Shown here one piece after another: positions 1 through 8,688 of a stretch of 64,000 nucleotides of DNA. Position numbers and translations under genes: made by a program. The DNA is from Sphingomonas sp. SUN039. GTDB taxonomy: Bacteria; Pseudomonadota; Alphaproteobacteria; Sphingomonadales; Sphingomonadaceae. Each line of letters begins with the position of its first letter. Position 1 is the stretch's first letter. The notes beneath the pieces were generated by a model, which had not been told where the DNA came from, did not search any database, and saw nothing but the letters and a program-made list of their open reading frames with translations. The stretch spans positions 2,834,001-2,898,000 of the forward strand of contig NZ_CP096972.1 of assembly GCF_024758725.1 (NCBI RefSeq). Reading direction: 5' to 3'.

Positions 1-348
1 TGGGCGACGATCAAGGCGCTGGGGCGCAGCGGCATCGCCGAAATGGTCGAGCGCAACTGCGCGGTCGCCGTGCACATGGCGGCTTGTCTCGACGCCGAAC
101 CCGGCATCGCAGCAGTCGTCCCGGTAACGCTCAACCAGTTCATGGTCCGCTTCGGCGACGACGATGCGCTGACCCTCGCGACCGTCGAGCAGATCCAGCG
201 CGACGGCGTCGCCTTTTTCGGGGCGTCGCAATGGCGCGGCCAATGGGTCCTGCGCGCGTCGGTCTGTTCGATGGCAACAACGATGGCCGAGGGGGAAACC
301 AGCGTCGCCGCCGTGATCGACGCCTGGCGCAAGGTGCAGGCGCGATGA
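1..348 (+). CDS. PLP-dependent decarboxylase family protein, C-terminal fragment
   Basis: The reading frame is open from the first base of the window, so the gene starts upstream. The last ~115 residues read WATIKALGRSGIAEMVERNC and continue through a WRGQWVLRASVCS segment near the C-terminus. This matches the C-terminal small domain of group II pyridoxal-phosphate decarboxylases (glutamate, diaminobutyrate and aromatic L-amino acid decarboxylase type), in which an 'LGRxGIAxxVxR' helix and a 'WRGxxxxRxSVxxxxTT' strand are typical. The PLP lysine lies outside the window, so the substrate cannot be judged. The stop overlaps the next start (ATGA), so the two genes are probably co-transcribed. 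Confidence 0.75.
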   Translation, partial: WATIKALGRSGIAEMVERNCAVAVHMAACLDAEPGIAAVVPVTLNQFMVRFGDDDALTLATVEQIQRDGVAFFGASQWRGQWVLRASVCSMATTMAEGETSVAAVIDAWRKVQAR

Positions 349-1208
349 TCGGGATTTCGTCCGGCGCGCTCACCGCGCGGATCGACCCGCAGGGGGCAGA
401 GCTTCAGTCGCTGACCGACGTTCGGGGCCGCGAGTATATGTCGTCGGGCGATCCGGCGTTCTGGTCGGGTCGTGCGCCGTTGCTGTTCCCCATTGTCGGT
501 CGGCTGAACGATGACATGCTGCGCGTCGACGGGCAGAGCTACACCCTAGAAAAGCACGGATTTGCGCGGCGTGTGCGCTTCGAAGTCGTGGCTCATGACG
601 CCAGTTCGGTGCGGTTCCGCCTGACCGACAGCCCCGCGACCCGGGCAATGTACCCGTTCGCGTTCACGCTCGACGTGCTGTTCGCGGTGGCGGGCGACAC
701 GCTGGCGATGACCGTGATAATCCGCAATCCGGGCAACGCGCCGCTGCCCGCGAGCTTCGGCTATCACCCCGCCTTCGCTTGGCCGCTGCCCGGCGCGGAG
801 CGGGCCGCGCACGAGGTCGTGTTCGAGTGCGACGAGCCAGCGCCGTTGCGCCGTGTCACGCCGGAGGGACTGATCGGTCCCGACCCGAAGCCTTCGCCAG
901 TGGACGGCAACAGCTTCGCCCTGACCGACGCCCTGTTCGCCGACGACGCGCTGGTCTGGACCGACCTCGACAGCCGTCGCCTGAGTTATGGCGTACCCGA
1001 CGGCCCGCACCTCGACATCGCGTTTCCCGACACGCCGCACCTCGGCATCTGGACCAAGCCCGGTGCCGCGTTCGTCTGCATCGAACCCTGGGCCGGACAT
1101 GCCGACCCCGAGGGCTATTCCGGGGACTTCCGCGACAAGCCGGGGGTGATGGGCATCGCCCCCGGCGCGGCGCGGTCTTTCCGCATGGACGTGACCGTTA
1201 GAACTTGA
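345..1208 (+). CDS. Aldose 1-epimerase family protein (galactose mutarotase-like)
   Basis: 287 residues starting at the ATG that overlaps the upstream stop. Features of the mutarotase-like beta-sandwich are visible: an N-terminal 'GAELQSL' strand, 'FPIVGRLNDD' near residue 50, 'HGFARRVRF' with the conserved histidine, 'FGYHPAFAWPL' in the middle, and 'CIEPWAG' near the C-terminus. The family interconverts anomers of free or phosphorylated hexoses; this LacX/YeaD-like branch is poorly defined, so the sugar is unknown. The 3' end runs 11 bases into the 3' end of the convergent TonB receptor gene. A longer upstream extension in the same frame is a shadow of the decarboxylase. Confidence 0.8.
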   Translation: MIGISSGALTARIDPQGAELQSLTDVRGREYMSSGDPAFWSGRAPLLFPIVGRLNDDMLRVDGQSYTLEKHGFARRVRFEVVAHDASSVRFRLTDSPATRAMYPFAFTLDVLFAVAGDTLAMTVIIRNPGNAPLPASFGYHPAFAWPLPGAERAAHEVVFECDEPAPLRRVTPEGLIGPDPKPSPVDGNSFALTDALFADDALVWTDLDSRRLSYGVPDGPHLDIAFPDTPHLGIWTKPGAAFVCIEPWAGHADPEGYSGDFRDKPGVMGIAPGAARSFRMDVTVRT

Positions 1209-3510
1209 GTCCGACCGTCGCGAACACCTGACGCGGGTTGCCGTAGTAGGCGGTCAACACGCCTTCGTTGCCGAGCGTCGAGTTGATCCCCGGCGTGCCG
1301 TTGGCGAGGATGAACGCGCCGGTGTCGGGGTTCTGGCGCAGGAAGTTGTAGCCCGCGACGATATAGCGGCGGTTGGTCAGGTTGCGGCCATGGATGCCGA
1401 CCGACCAGCGGTCGTTCTCCGCCGTGTAGACGAGGCTCGCGTCGAGCAACGTGTAGCGCGGCTGGTCGAGGCCGGGGGTGGCGAGCTCGAACTGCTGCGA
1501 ATCGCCACGATAGGAGAGCGTCGACGACATGTTCAGCGAACCCCCGCCAATCGGCACATTGTACGACAGGGTTTCCGAAATCGTCAGATCGGGCGTGTTC
1601 TGGATCGCTCGACGGTTGGCGACATCGATGCCGCGCGCGTCGATGAACTGGGTGTAGCGCGCATCGATATAGCCGACTGCGACCTGCAGGCCCAGCTTGG
1701 CGCCGTCGATGAACGCATCTCGCGCGACCAGATTGCCCTCGAACTCGACCCCGCGAAAGCGCGCGCGCCCCGCGTTTGTGGTGATGCCGACGAAGGTCTG
1801 GATCCCGTTCACGGTCTGGCCGACCGAACCAGGCACCTGCACATCGGTGTAATCGGCGTGGAACGCCGACAGCGCGAAGGTGAACGCACGGTCGAACAAT
1901 GCGCCCTTCCAGCCGATTTCATAGCTGTCGACCTTTTCGGGCCGGAACGACAGGAAGCGGTAGATATCGGCCTGATCGCCGCCTGCGCCGTTGATGCCGT
2001 TGCCGTTGAAATCGGGGGCCGCCGTGCCGACACCGCGCGGGTCGAACCCGCCGCCTTTGAACCCCTTCGAATAGCTGGCGTAGATATTGTGGTTCGGTGT
2101 GGGCTTGAAGCTGATCGAGGCACGCGGCGTGAACTGCTTGAAATCGGCCGAGCCGTTGAAATCGGTCTGGCGAACGATCGGCGCGCTGGTGCCGCCGAAG
2201 AACGGCGACGACCCGAGATAGACGTTGCGCTGGATCTGCGACGTGCGCTTGTCCCAAGTGTAGCGACCGCCCGCCGACAGGCTGATCTGGTCGGTCAGGT
2301 CATAAGTGAAATCGCCGAAGATCGCCGCCGTGTCGGTGGACACATTGCCGAAGGTGAGCGCGGTGACCGTGCCCGGCAGACGCACGTCGAACACCGTGCG
2401 CGACTTGGCATTGAGGTAATAGGCACCGATCAGGCCGTTGAAGCGACCTGAGTCGATCAGCAACTGCAGTTCCTGCGAGGTTTGCCGGTTGTTGTAGAAG
2501 GCGGGGACATCGACATCGACAGCGGGGAGCGCGTCGAAATCGATGGGCGTCGCCGAATCGTCCTGACGATAGGCCGTGATGCTGCGGACAGTCAGCCAGT
2601 CGGTCGGCTTGCCCTCAAGGAACAGCGACAGGCCGTAAGCCTCGACATCCTGCGTCGGGGCGACGAGCGCGCCGCGGCTGTCATAGACATTGGCGAGGAC
2701 CGGCGTCGCGGTTGCCAGCGAGGTGATCAGCCGGTGGCCGCCGCGCGTGTTGCTCTTGTCGCGGGTGTAATCCGCCGCGACCCGGGCAAAGATGTCGGTG
2801 CCGTGCACTTCGGCGGTCAGGCGTCCGGCCAGCACGTTCTTGTTATAGTTCGACAGGCCGGTCGTCAGATTGCGCCCGAACCCGTCGCGGGTGAGCTTGG
2901 CGACCGCGCCGCCGAGGCGCAGCGTGCCGTCGCCCACCGGCACGCTCGCGCTGATCACGCCATCGGCCTGGTTGTAGCTGCCATAGGCCGCGCGCAGCGA
3001 CAGCGCGGGTTTGTTGGGCAGTTTGCGCGTCACATATTTGACCGCGCCGCCGATGGTGTTGCGCCCGTAGAGCGTCCCCTGCGGCCCGCGCAGCACTTCG
3101 ATCCGCTCGACATCGTAGATATCGAGCACGGCCCCCTGCGGGCGGTTGAGATAGACATCGTCGAGGTAGAGACCGACACCGGCTTCGAAACCGGCGACCG
3201 GGTCCTGCTGGCCGACGCCGCGGATGAAGGCGCTGAGCGTCGAATTGGTGCCGCGCGACACTTCGAGCGTCACGTTGGGGGCGCTGGCCGCGACGTCGGT
3301 GATGTCGATGGCACCTGTGCGTTCGAGCTGCGCGCCCGAAATCGCCGTCATCGAAATCGGCACATCGATCAGGCTTTCCTCGCGGCGGCGCGCCGTGACG
3401 ACGATATCGCCGTCTCCGGTCTCGGCGGGCTGTTGCGCGAATGCCGGCGTGGCTAGGGTGCCGACCAGCGCGACACCTGAAAACAATGCAATGCGGAACC
3501 GGTTTGCCAT
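1198..3510 (-). CDS. TonB-dependent outer membrane receptor
   Basis: 770 residues with a Sec signal peptide (cleavage after 'ATPAFA'), a TonB-box-like segment 'DIVVTARRREES', a plug domain (about residues 45-165, containing 'VLRGPQGTLYGRNTIGGAVKYVTRK') and a 22-strand barrel ending in the aromatic 'GLKF' expected for BAM-dependent insertion. The family imports scarce ligands (siderophores, vitamins, glycans, aromatic compounds) using TonB-ExbBD energy; nothing here fixes the ligand. A TetR-type regulator is transcribed divergently 119 bases upstream, and the intergenic region holds a perfect inverted repeat, so local control is likely. Confidence 0.93.
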   Translation of the reverse strand: MANRFRIALFSGVALVGTLATPAFAQQPAETGDGDIVVTARRREESLIDVPISMTAISGAQLERTGAIDITDVAASAPNVTLEVSRGTNSTLSAFIRGVGQQDPVAGFEAGVGLYLDDVYLNRPQGAVLDIYDVERIEVLRGPQGTLYGRNTIGGAVKYVTRKLPNKPALSLRAAYGSYNQADGVISASVPVGDGTLRLGGAVAKLTRDGFGRNLTTGLSNYNKNVLAGRLTAEVHGTDIFARVAADYTRDKSNTRGGHRLITSLATATPVLANVYDSRGALVAPTQDVEAYGLSLFLEGKPTDWLTVRSITAYRQDDSATPIDFDALPAVDVDVPAFYNNRQTSQELQLLIDSGRFNGLIGAYYLNAKSRTVFDVRLPGTVTALTFGNVSTDTAAIFGDFTYDLTDQISLSAGGRYTWDKRTSQIQRNVYLGSSPFFGGTSAPIVRQTDFNGSADFKQFTPRASISFKPTPNHNIYASYSKGFKGGGFDPRGVGTAAPDFNGNGINGAGGDQADIYRFLSFRPEKVDSYEIGWKGALFDRAFTFALSAFHADYTDVQVPGSVGQTVNGIQTFVGITTNAGRARFRGVEFEGNLVARDAFIDGAKLGLQVAVGYIDARYTQFIDARGIDVANRRAIQNTPDLTISETLSYNVPIGGGSLNMSSTLSYRGDSQQFELATPGLDQPRYTLLDASLVYTAENDRWSVGIHGRNLTNRRYIVAGYNFLRQNPDTGAFILANGTPGINSTLGNEGVLTAYYGNPRQVFATVGLKF

Positions 3511-3574
3511 TTAAGCTCTCCCCAAAGGCTGGCGCAGGACATCTTGCGCTCGTTGGCAACGGGGAATAGTGAAA

Positions 3575-3592
3575 GTTGAACCATGTTTCAAC
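3575..3592. promoter_or_regulatory. Inverted repeat, candidate TetR operator
   Basis: GTTGAA-CCATGT-TTCAAC is a perfect 6-6-6 inverted repeat with a CATG palindrome at its centre, midway between the divergent TonB receptor and TetR-family genes. The size and place fit a TetR-family operator controlling both genes. Binding is inferred. Confidence 0.5.
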
Positions 3593-3629
3593 TACGGAAT
3601 GAAACGCGCAGGGAGCGGGGGACGAATTG

Positions 3630-4271
3630 ATGGGTGAGCGTGGCGCAGTTGCAACAGGGGGGGCAACAGTCGGGACGGCGGCCGAAAGCGACAAGACCCC
3701 GCGTACCGAACGCGGTCGACGCACGTTGCGCGCGATCCTCGACGCTGCCGCCGCCGAATTCGGCACGCGCGGATTCCACGAGACCTCGATCGTCGGGATC
3801 ACCAGCCGCGCGGGCGTCGCGCTCGGCAGTTTCTACACCTATTTCTCGTCGAAGGACGAGCTGTTCCGCGCGCTGGTCCGCGACATGAGCACGCAAGTCG
3901 GAATCGTCGGTGCCGCCGCGAGCCAGGGCGCGACCAGCGTGCTCGACGGCGAGCGCGCGGTGCTCGCCTCGTTCATCGGCTTTGCCCGCGAGCACCGCGA
4001 ACTCTACCGCATCATCGACGAATCCGAATTCGTCGATCCGGCCAGCTACCGCGCGCACTATGAAAACGCCGCCTCGCGCATCGGGGCGCGCCTGAAGCAA
4101 GGCGCAACCACGGGCGAATTGCGCGACGGCATCGGCGAGGTCGAGGCCTGGGCAATCATGGGAATGAACGTGTTTCTGGGCCTGCGCTATGGCGTCATGG
4201 CCGATGGCGCCGATCTCGACGCCGTGGCGGGCGCGGCGAATGCGCTGCTCCGCGACGGGCTAGCGCGATAA
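3630..4271 (+). CDS. TetR/AcrR family transcriptional regulator
   Basis: 213 residues from the ATG at 3630, preceded by a purine-rich GGGAGCGGGGG; an in-frame TTG directly before it is an alternative start. After a flexible ~25-residue N-terminus comes the TetR DNA-binding domain: 'RRTLRAILDAAAAEFGTRGFHETSIVGITSRAGVALGSFYTYFSSKDELF' contains helices 1-4 and the turn-helix 'GVALGSFYTYFSSKDELF'. The remainder is the ligand-binding/dimerisation domain. It is divergent from a TonB receptor gene and probably represses it in the absence of an unidentified ligand. Its 3' end overlaps the convergent metW by 12 bases. Confidence 0.88.
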   Translation: MGERGAVATGGATVGTAAESDKTPRTERGRRTLRAILDAAAAEFGTRGFHETSIVGITSRAGVALGSFYTYFSSKDELFRALVRDMSTQVGIVGAAASQGATSVLDGERAVLASFIGFAREHRELYRIIDESEFVDPASYRAHYENAASRIGARLKQGATTGELRDGIGEVEAWAIMGMNVFLGLRYGVMADGADLDAVAGAANALLRDGLAR

Positions 4272-4844
4272 CAAGAACACCGCATGCTCGGCAAAGATGT
4301 TTGCCGCAGCGTTCGAGATCGCCTTGTCGTCGCGCAGGAACCATTGCGCCTCGATCCGCACGCCCCGTTCGCCAAGGAAACCGCGAAAATCGTCGATGGT
4401 CACATGATGGATATTGGGCGTGTCGTACCAGCGCGACGGCAATTGCCGGGTTACCGGCATCCGCCCGCCGAACATCAGCGCAAGCCGGATGCGCCATTGC
4501 GCGAAATTGGGGAATGACACGAAGGCGCGCTCGCCGATGCGGAGCAACTGCTCGATGACGAGGTCGGGCCGCCGCGTCGTCTGCAACGTCTGGCTGAGGA
4601 TCGCATAGTCGAAACTGGCATCGGGATAATCGGCAAGGTCGGTGTCGGCGTCGCCTTGGATTACCGACAGCCCGCGTTCGAGCGCCGCCGTGACGTCGGC
4701 CCCGTCGATCTCGATCCCGCGCGCGTCGCAGCCCTTGATCCGCAGTTCCGTCATCAGCGCGCCGTCGCCGCAACCGATATCGAGCACACGCGCGCCTGCG
4801 CGGACGTGATCGGCGATGATCGCAAGGTCGGGGCGCAAGGTCAT
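4260..4844 (-). CDS. metW: Methionine biosynthesis protein MetW
   Basis: 194 residues. The N-terminal half has the SAM-methyltransferase motif 'VLDIGCGDGALMTEL' (about residues 20-34), followed by 'GIEID' and 'QGDADTDL'; the middle carries the MetW hallmark 'LSQTLQTTRRPDLVIEQLLRIGERAFVSFPNFAQWRIR'. MetW partners MetX in many proteobacteria and supports acetylation or succinylation of homoserine, although its own chemistry is unsettled. It is the last gene of a metX-GNAT-metW operon, and its start overlaps the stop of the GNAT gene by 4 bases. Confidence 0.93.
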   Translation of the reverse strand: MTLRPDLAIIADHVRAGARVLDIGCGDGALMTELRIKGCDARGIEIDGADVTAALERGLSVIQGDADTDLADYPDASFDYAILSQTLQTTRRPDLVIEQLLRIGERAFVSFPNFAQWRIRLALMFGGRMPVTRQLPSRWYDTPNIHHVTIDDFRGFLGERGVRIEAQWFLRDDKAISNAAANIFAEHAVFLLSR

Positions 4845-5281
4845 TGGGGCACCGGCGTCACGCTGGCGGCATAGGCGGGGTCGAGCCGCTCCATATAGGC
4901 ACTGCCATCGGCCACCTTGCTAAACCCCAATGGCGCATAGACGCCCTGCGCGTCGCGGGTGTTGAGGTTCCAGCGGCGCAAACCCTGAAGCTGCGGATGG
5001 CCGAGCATATAGGCGACCATCGCGCGCCCGATCCCCTGCCCGCGCGCGTCCGCGGCGACGACGACGTCGGACACCCAGGCAAAGGTCGCATAGTCGGTGA
5101 TCGCCCGGGCAAAGCCGCACTGCGCCCCGCCCGCGAACGCCGCGACACAAAAGCAATTGGCGACCGCCCGGTCGAAGGTCGCGCGGTCGGTTCCCGCCCC
5201 CCAATAAGTGTCCTGCAACCAGCGATAGGCGAGATCGATGTCGATCCGCGCGCGGTCATCGGTCACCTCGATCCCGCTCAT
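4841..5281 (-). CDS. GNAT family N-acetyltransferase
   Basis: 146 residues. The acetyl-CoA binding motif A is seen as '[24 protein letters not shown]' (about residues 69-92; Q/R-x-x-G-x-G/A pattern RGQGIG), with an N-terminal '[11 protein letters not shown]' segment and a C-terminal '[17 protein letters not shown]' typical of the small GNAT branch acting on unknown acceptors. It is inserted between metX and metW with overlaps on both sides (ATGA type), so it is translationally coupled to them. Whether it contributes to methionine metabolism is unknown. Confidence 0.85.
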   Translation of the reverse strand: MSGIEVTDDRARIDIDLAYRWLQDTYWGAGTDRATFDRAVANCFCVAAFAGGAQCGFARAITDYATFAWVSDVVVAADARGQGIGRAMVAYMLGHPQLQGLRRWNLNTRDAQGVYAPLGFSKVADGSAYMERLDPAYAASVTPVPQ

Positions 5282-6387
5282 ACCCCCGCCTCCAGAAACC
5301 CCTTTACCACGCGGTCGAGCGCGGGGACGTCGAGGAAAAAGGCGTCATGGCCGTAAGGACTCGACAGCTCGACGAAACTGACCGGCGCGCCTGCGGCGTT
5401 CAGCGCGTGCGCGATCGATTTCGACTCCGCCGTCGGGTACAGCCAGTCGGTGTCGAAGCTGACGATGGCAAAGCGCGTCTTGCTGTCCCTGAACGCGTTC
5501 GCCAGCCGCCCGCCGAACTCCTCGGCCAGGTCGAAATAGTCGATGGCGCGGGTGATATAGAGATAGCTGTTGGCATCGAAGCGGTCGGTGAAACTCAACC
5601 CCTGGTGCCGCAGATAGCTCTCGACCTGGAAATCGGCGTCGAAGCCGAAAGTCTTGGCGTCACGCTCCTGCAAGCGCCGCCCGAACTTTTCGGTCAGCCC
5701 GGTTTCGGACAAATAGGTGATGTGCGCCGCCATGCGCGCGACCGCCAGCCCCGCCGAGGGGGAGACCCCGTCGGCATAATAATCGCCGCCGCGCCAGTTC
5801 GGATCGGCCATGATCGCCTGCCGCCCGACTTCGTGGAAGGCGATGTTCTGCGCGCTGTGCTTGGCGGTCGAGGCGATGACCAGCGCCGCGCCGACCCGTT
5901 CGGGGAAATGCGCCGCCCAGCTGAGCGCCTGCATCCCGCCCATCGACCCGCCGACGACGGCATGAAGCCGGTCGATGCCGAGGTAATCCATCAACAGGGT
6001 CTGGCTGCGCGCCATATCGCTGACGGTGATGACGGGAAACCGCATCGCAAAGGGCGCGCCGTCGGGTGCAACGGTCTGCGGTCCCGACGATCCCATGCAC
6101 CCGCCGATGGCATTCGCCGCGATGACGCAAAAGCGGTCGGTATCGAGCGGCTTGCCCGGGCCGACCATGCGCGCCCACCAGCCGGGCTTGCCGGTGATGG
6201 GATGGGTGCTCGCGACATGCTGGTCGCCGGTCAGCGCATGGCAAACCAGGATCGCATTCGACGTATCGGCATTCAATTCGCCATAGGTTTCGTAACCGAG
6301 TTCGACCGGCGACAGCGTACCGCCGCCGTCGAGCGCGAGCGGCCCCGGCAATGTCACGCGGCGGTTGAGGCCGAAACGGTCGTCCAT
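5278..6387 (-). CDS. metX: Homoserine O-acyltransferase MetX
   Basis: 369 residues from ATG '[10 protein letters not shown]'; a TTG 36 bases further upstream would add 12 residues that do not resemble family N-termini. Alpha/beta-hydrolase fold: '[11 protein letters not shown]', the 'MGSSGP' region, nucleophile elbow '[12 protein letters not shown]' and the C-terminal 'FDTDWLYP' (Asp) and 'YGHDAFF' (His) complete the Ser-Asp-His triad. It transfers an acyl group from acetyl-CoA (or succinyl-CoA) to homoserine for methionine synthesis; the acyl donor cannot be told from reading alone. First gene of metX-GNAT-metW, divergent from the tyrosine-pathway dehydrogenase with about 60 bases between start codons, leaving no room for a SAM riboswitch. 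Confidence 0.94.
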   Translation of the reverse strand: MDDRFGLNRRVTLPGPLALDGGGTLSPVELGYETYGELNADTSNAILVCHALTGDQHVASTHPITGKPGWWARMVGPGKPLDTDRFCVIAANAIGGCMGSSGPQTVAPDGAPFAMRFPVITVSDMARSQTLLMDYLGIDRLHAVVGGSMGGMQALSWAAHFPERVGAALVIASTAKHSAQNIAFHEVGRQAIMADPNWRGGDYYADGVSPSAGLAVARMAAHITYLSETGLTEKFGRRLQERDAKTFGFDADFQVESYLRHQGLSFTDRFDANSYLYITRAIDYFDLAEEFGGRLANAFRDSKTRFAIVSFDTDWLYPTAESKSIAHALNAAGAPVSFVELSSPYGHDAFFLDVPALDRVVKGFLEAGV

Positions 6388-6447
6388 ACCGGCGCGGCTA
6401 GGGGGCAAGCCTTGCCAGCGCAAGCATCAAGCGGCTAGCGCGCCCGG

Positions 6448-7356
6448 ATGCTACCGTTCGAACGCGTCTCTATCATTGGCCTCGGCCTGATCGGTTCCTC
6501 GGTCGCGCGTGCGGTGCGTGATGCAATGCCGACAGTGCGGCTGACCGGCCATGATGCCGACGTGGGTGTGCGCGAAACGGTTCGTGCGCTGAAGTTGTGC
6601 GACGATGTCGCCGATACGCCGGGTGCGGCGGTGACCGATGCAGACCTCGTCATCCTGTGCGTCCCCGTCGGTGTGATGGGCGACGTCGCGGCGTCGCTGG
6701 TCGCCGATATACCCGCCGACGCCATCGTCAGCGATGTCGGCTCATCGAAGGCAGGCGTGGCCGAGGCGCTGGCGAAAGCACTGCCAGACAACGTCATTGT
6801 CCCCGCCCATCCCGTCGCGGGGACCGAGCGCAGCGGGCCGGAGGCAGGCTTTGCCGCGCTGTTCCACCAGCGCTGGTGCATCCTGACCCCCGCCCCCGGC
6901 ACGCCCGACGCGGCGGTGGCGCGGGTCTCGACGTTCTGGGAGCGGCTCGGCTCGAACGTCGAGATCATGGACCCCGCACACCATGATCTGGTGCTCGCGA
7001 TCACCAGCCATTTGCCGCATCTCATCGCCTATACCATCGTTGGGACCGCGTCGGACCTCGAAAGCGTCACCCAGTCCGAAGTCATCAAATATTCGGCCGG
7101 CGGCTTCCGCGATTTCACCCGCATTGCCGCCTCCGACCCCGTCATGTGGCGCGACGTGTTCCTGACCAACAAGGATGCCGTCCTCGAGATGCTCCAGCGG
7201 TTCAGCGAAGACCTGACCGCGCTCCAGCGTGCGATCCGCTGGGGCGACGGCGATGCGCTGTTCGAGCTGTTCACCCGCACCCGCGCGGTGCGGCGCTCGA
7301 TCATCGAACAGGGACAGGACGATGCGCGGCCCGATTTCGGGCGCAGCGACCACTAA
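6448..7356 (+). CDS. Prephenate/arogenate dehydrogenase family protein
   Basis: 302 residues. An N-terminal Rossmann domain shows 'VSIIGLGLIGSSVARAV' (residues 7-23), 'GHDAD' after the second strand, and 'VSDVGSSK'. The helical C-terminal domain carries 'VPAHPVAGTERSG', which has the conserved catalytic-loop histidine, and 'LAITSHLPHLIAYTI'. This is the TyrA/TyrC fold that oxidatively decarboxylates prephenate and/or L-arogenate for tyrosine synthesis. No chorismate mutase or ACT domain is present, as in the compact alphaproteobacterial forms. The usual hisC/aroA partners are not adjacent. The gene ends just before a palindromic repeat unit. Confidence 0.92.
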   Translation: MLPFERVSIIGLGLIGSSVARAVRDAMPTVRLTGHDADVGVRETVRALKLCDDVADTPGAAVTDADLVILCVPVGVMGDVAASLVADIPADAIVSDVGSSKAGVAEALAKALPDNVIVPAHPVAGTERSGPEAGFAALFHQRWCILTPAPGTPDAAVARVSTFWERLGSNVEIMDPAHHDLVLAITSHLPHLIAYTIVGTASDLESVTQSEVIKYSAGGFRDFTRIAASDPVMWRDVFLTNKDAVLEMLQRFSEDLTALQRAIRWGDGDALFELFTRTRAVRRSIIEQGQDDARPDFGRSDH

Positions 7357-7388
7357 GCATCAAAATATTGCTGGTCGGTTCAAGTGCA

Positions 7389-7445
7389 AGGGACTGTCCC
7401 CTCTTGGGGACTGTCCCTCCTCACCTTGGCGGGGGACGGTCCCCG
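7389..7445. repeat. Palindromic interspersed repeat, GGGACTGTCCC family, copy 1
   Basis: Two head-to-tail GGGACTGTCCC palindromes followed by a degenerate GGGGACGGTCCCC, lying between the convergent tyrosine-pathway gene and plsC. On the minus strand it contains CCAAGGT and GAGGGACAGTCCCC in the same order as the copies at 21951 and 56421, so it is a family member and not chance. It could fold into a hairpin between the two gene ends. Confidence 0.8.
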
Positions 7446-7462
7446 GGTGCCAAACGCAAAGA

Positions 7463-8152
7463 TCACAGGTTCAGCGCGTTGATCGCGGCGTGGATGCGGG
7501 CCTCCACCTCTTCGCGTGGCAACCCCGTCGGAATCGTCTCGCCGACCCGGAAGGTCACAACGCCCGCGTGCTTCACGAATCCGCGCCGCGACCAGAGCCG
7601 CCCGCTATCGAGCGCGACCGGCACGACCGGCAGGTCGAGCGCCTTGTAAAGGCCTGCAACGCCGGGACGCAGCGGGGCGGGCTCGCCGTGCGGCACCCGC
7701 GTCCCTTCGGGAAAAATGATGACAGGGCGGGCTTCGGCAACCGCCTCGCGCCCGGCCTTCAACATCCGGCGTAGCGCGGTCGCGCCGGTTTCGCGCGCCA
7801 CCGGGATCACGCCGTGCGCGACCGCCGCCGGTCCCCAGAGCGGGATGCGGAGCAGTTCGGCCTTGAATACCACGGCGGGCCGGTCGAACAGGCGCAGGAT
7901 CTCGGTCGTCTCCAGCATCGCTTCATGCTTGAGCGCAACGATCGCCCCGGTTTGCGGCAGCGCGCCCTCTACTACCACGCGGATGCCGAGCAGCCAGCGC
8001 ATGCACCAGTAATGGAACTGCGCCCAGCCGCGCGGCGCGAAATAGATCGTCGGGCGACCGAACGGAATGCTGGCGAACGCCGCAACGGTGAACACCACGC
8101 TGCCGAGATAGAAAACGACGGTATAGACGACCGACCGGACCAGACTCACCAT
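7463..8152 (-). CDS. plsC: 1-acyl-sn-glycerol-3-phosphate acyltransferase (PlsC-like)
   Basis: 229 residues with a hydrophobic N-terminal anchor (about residues 5-30). Acyltransferase block I reads 'LKHEAMLET', an HX4E variant of the usual HX4D; block III is 'VIIFPEGTR', and 'PVVPVALDSG' is block IV. The family acylates lysophosphatidate to phosphatidate at the inner membrane. Last gene of the ftsE-ftsX-ydcF-plsC unit, with a 7-base overlap with ydcF. The E-for-D change is seen in many alphaproteobacterial homologues and need not abolish activity. Confidence 0.9.
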   Translation of the reverse strand: MVSLVRSVVYTVVFYLGSVVFTVAAFASIPFGRPTIYFAPRGWAQFHYWCMRWLLGIRVVVEGALPQTGAIVALKHEAMLETTEILRLFDRPAVVFKAELLRIPLWGPAAVAHGVIPVARETGATALRRMLKAGREAVAEARPVIIFPEGTRVPHGEPAPLRPGVAGLYKALDLPVVPVALDSGRLWSRRGFVKHAGVVTFRVGETIPTGLPREEVEARIHAAINALNL

Positions 8153-8688
8153 CCCGCCAGCACCGCGACCCGCCGCAACAGATACTTATTATATTCGCGC
8201 ATCAGCACGCCGAACCCGGCCTCGCTGTCGACCGCATCGTCGATCACGCGGATGTCGGCGGGCAGCACCCGGTCGAGTTCGAACCGCGCCCGCGCCATGT
8301 GCCAGTCGGTTGTCACCAGGCGGACGCTTTTGGCTTTGCGTCCGGCAAGCCATGCCGCCGTTTCCTCGGCGTTCGAGCGGGTGTCGCTCGCCTCGCGGCC
8401 CAGATCGACGCAACAATCGAACAGGTGCGGATCGAGATGGTTTTCGGCAGCAATGTCGCGCGCGCGCGTCGTCGCGGCGACGCCGCTTATGAACATCCGC
8501 CTGGCCCCGCCCGCCTTCAGGATCGCCGCGCCACGCACGGTGCGCCCGACGCCGCCGGTCGGCACGACGATCACATCGGTCTTGATCGCGGCATCGGCGG
8601 CGCGCGGCAGGAAGACCGCATAAGCGACAAAGCCGAGCATCCAGCCGAGCAGCAGCAGCGCCGCGACACGGATAACGAAGCGGATCAC
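8146..8688 (-). CDS. YdcF family protein (DUF218 domain)
   Basis: 180 residues: one N-terminal transmembrane helix (about residues 5-28), then a DUF218 domain with 'DVIVVPTGGVGRTVRGAAILKAGGARRMFISG' and 'ASDTRSNAEETAAWL', then 'VRLVTTDWHMARARFELDRVL', the typical 'TSxxHxxRA' strand-turn-helix. The YdcF/SanA/ElyC family is linked to envelope homeostasis and bactoprenol use, but its biochemical function is unclear. Overlaps ftsX by 4 bases, so coupling to the division ABC complex is likely. Confidence 0.85.
   Translation of the reverse strand: MIRFVIRVAALLLLGWMLGFVAYAVFLPRAADAAIKTDVIVVPTGGVGRTVRGAAILKAGGARRMFISGVAATTRARDIAAENHLDPHLFDCCVDLGREASDTRSNAEETAAWLAGRKAKSVRLVTTDWHMARARFELDRVLPADIRVIDDAVDSEAGFGVLMREYNKYLLRRVAVLAGW

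Noticed and set aside
1390-2451. 353-codon plus-strand ORF opposite the TonB receptor
   Set aside because: It lies wholly antisense to the receptor and has the Arg/Asp/Val-rich composition of a high-GC shadow frame, without recognisable domains or a proper start region.
6388-6447. SAM riboswitch upstream of metX
   Set aside because: metX genes in Alphaproteobacteria often carry SAM-II-type riboswitches, but only about 60 bases separate metX from the divergent dehydrogenase gene and no conserved pseudoknot sequence was seen.
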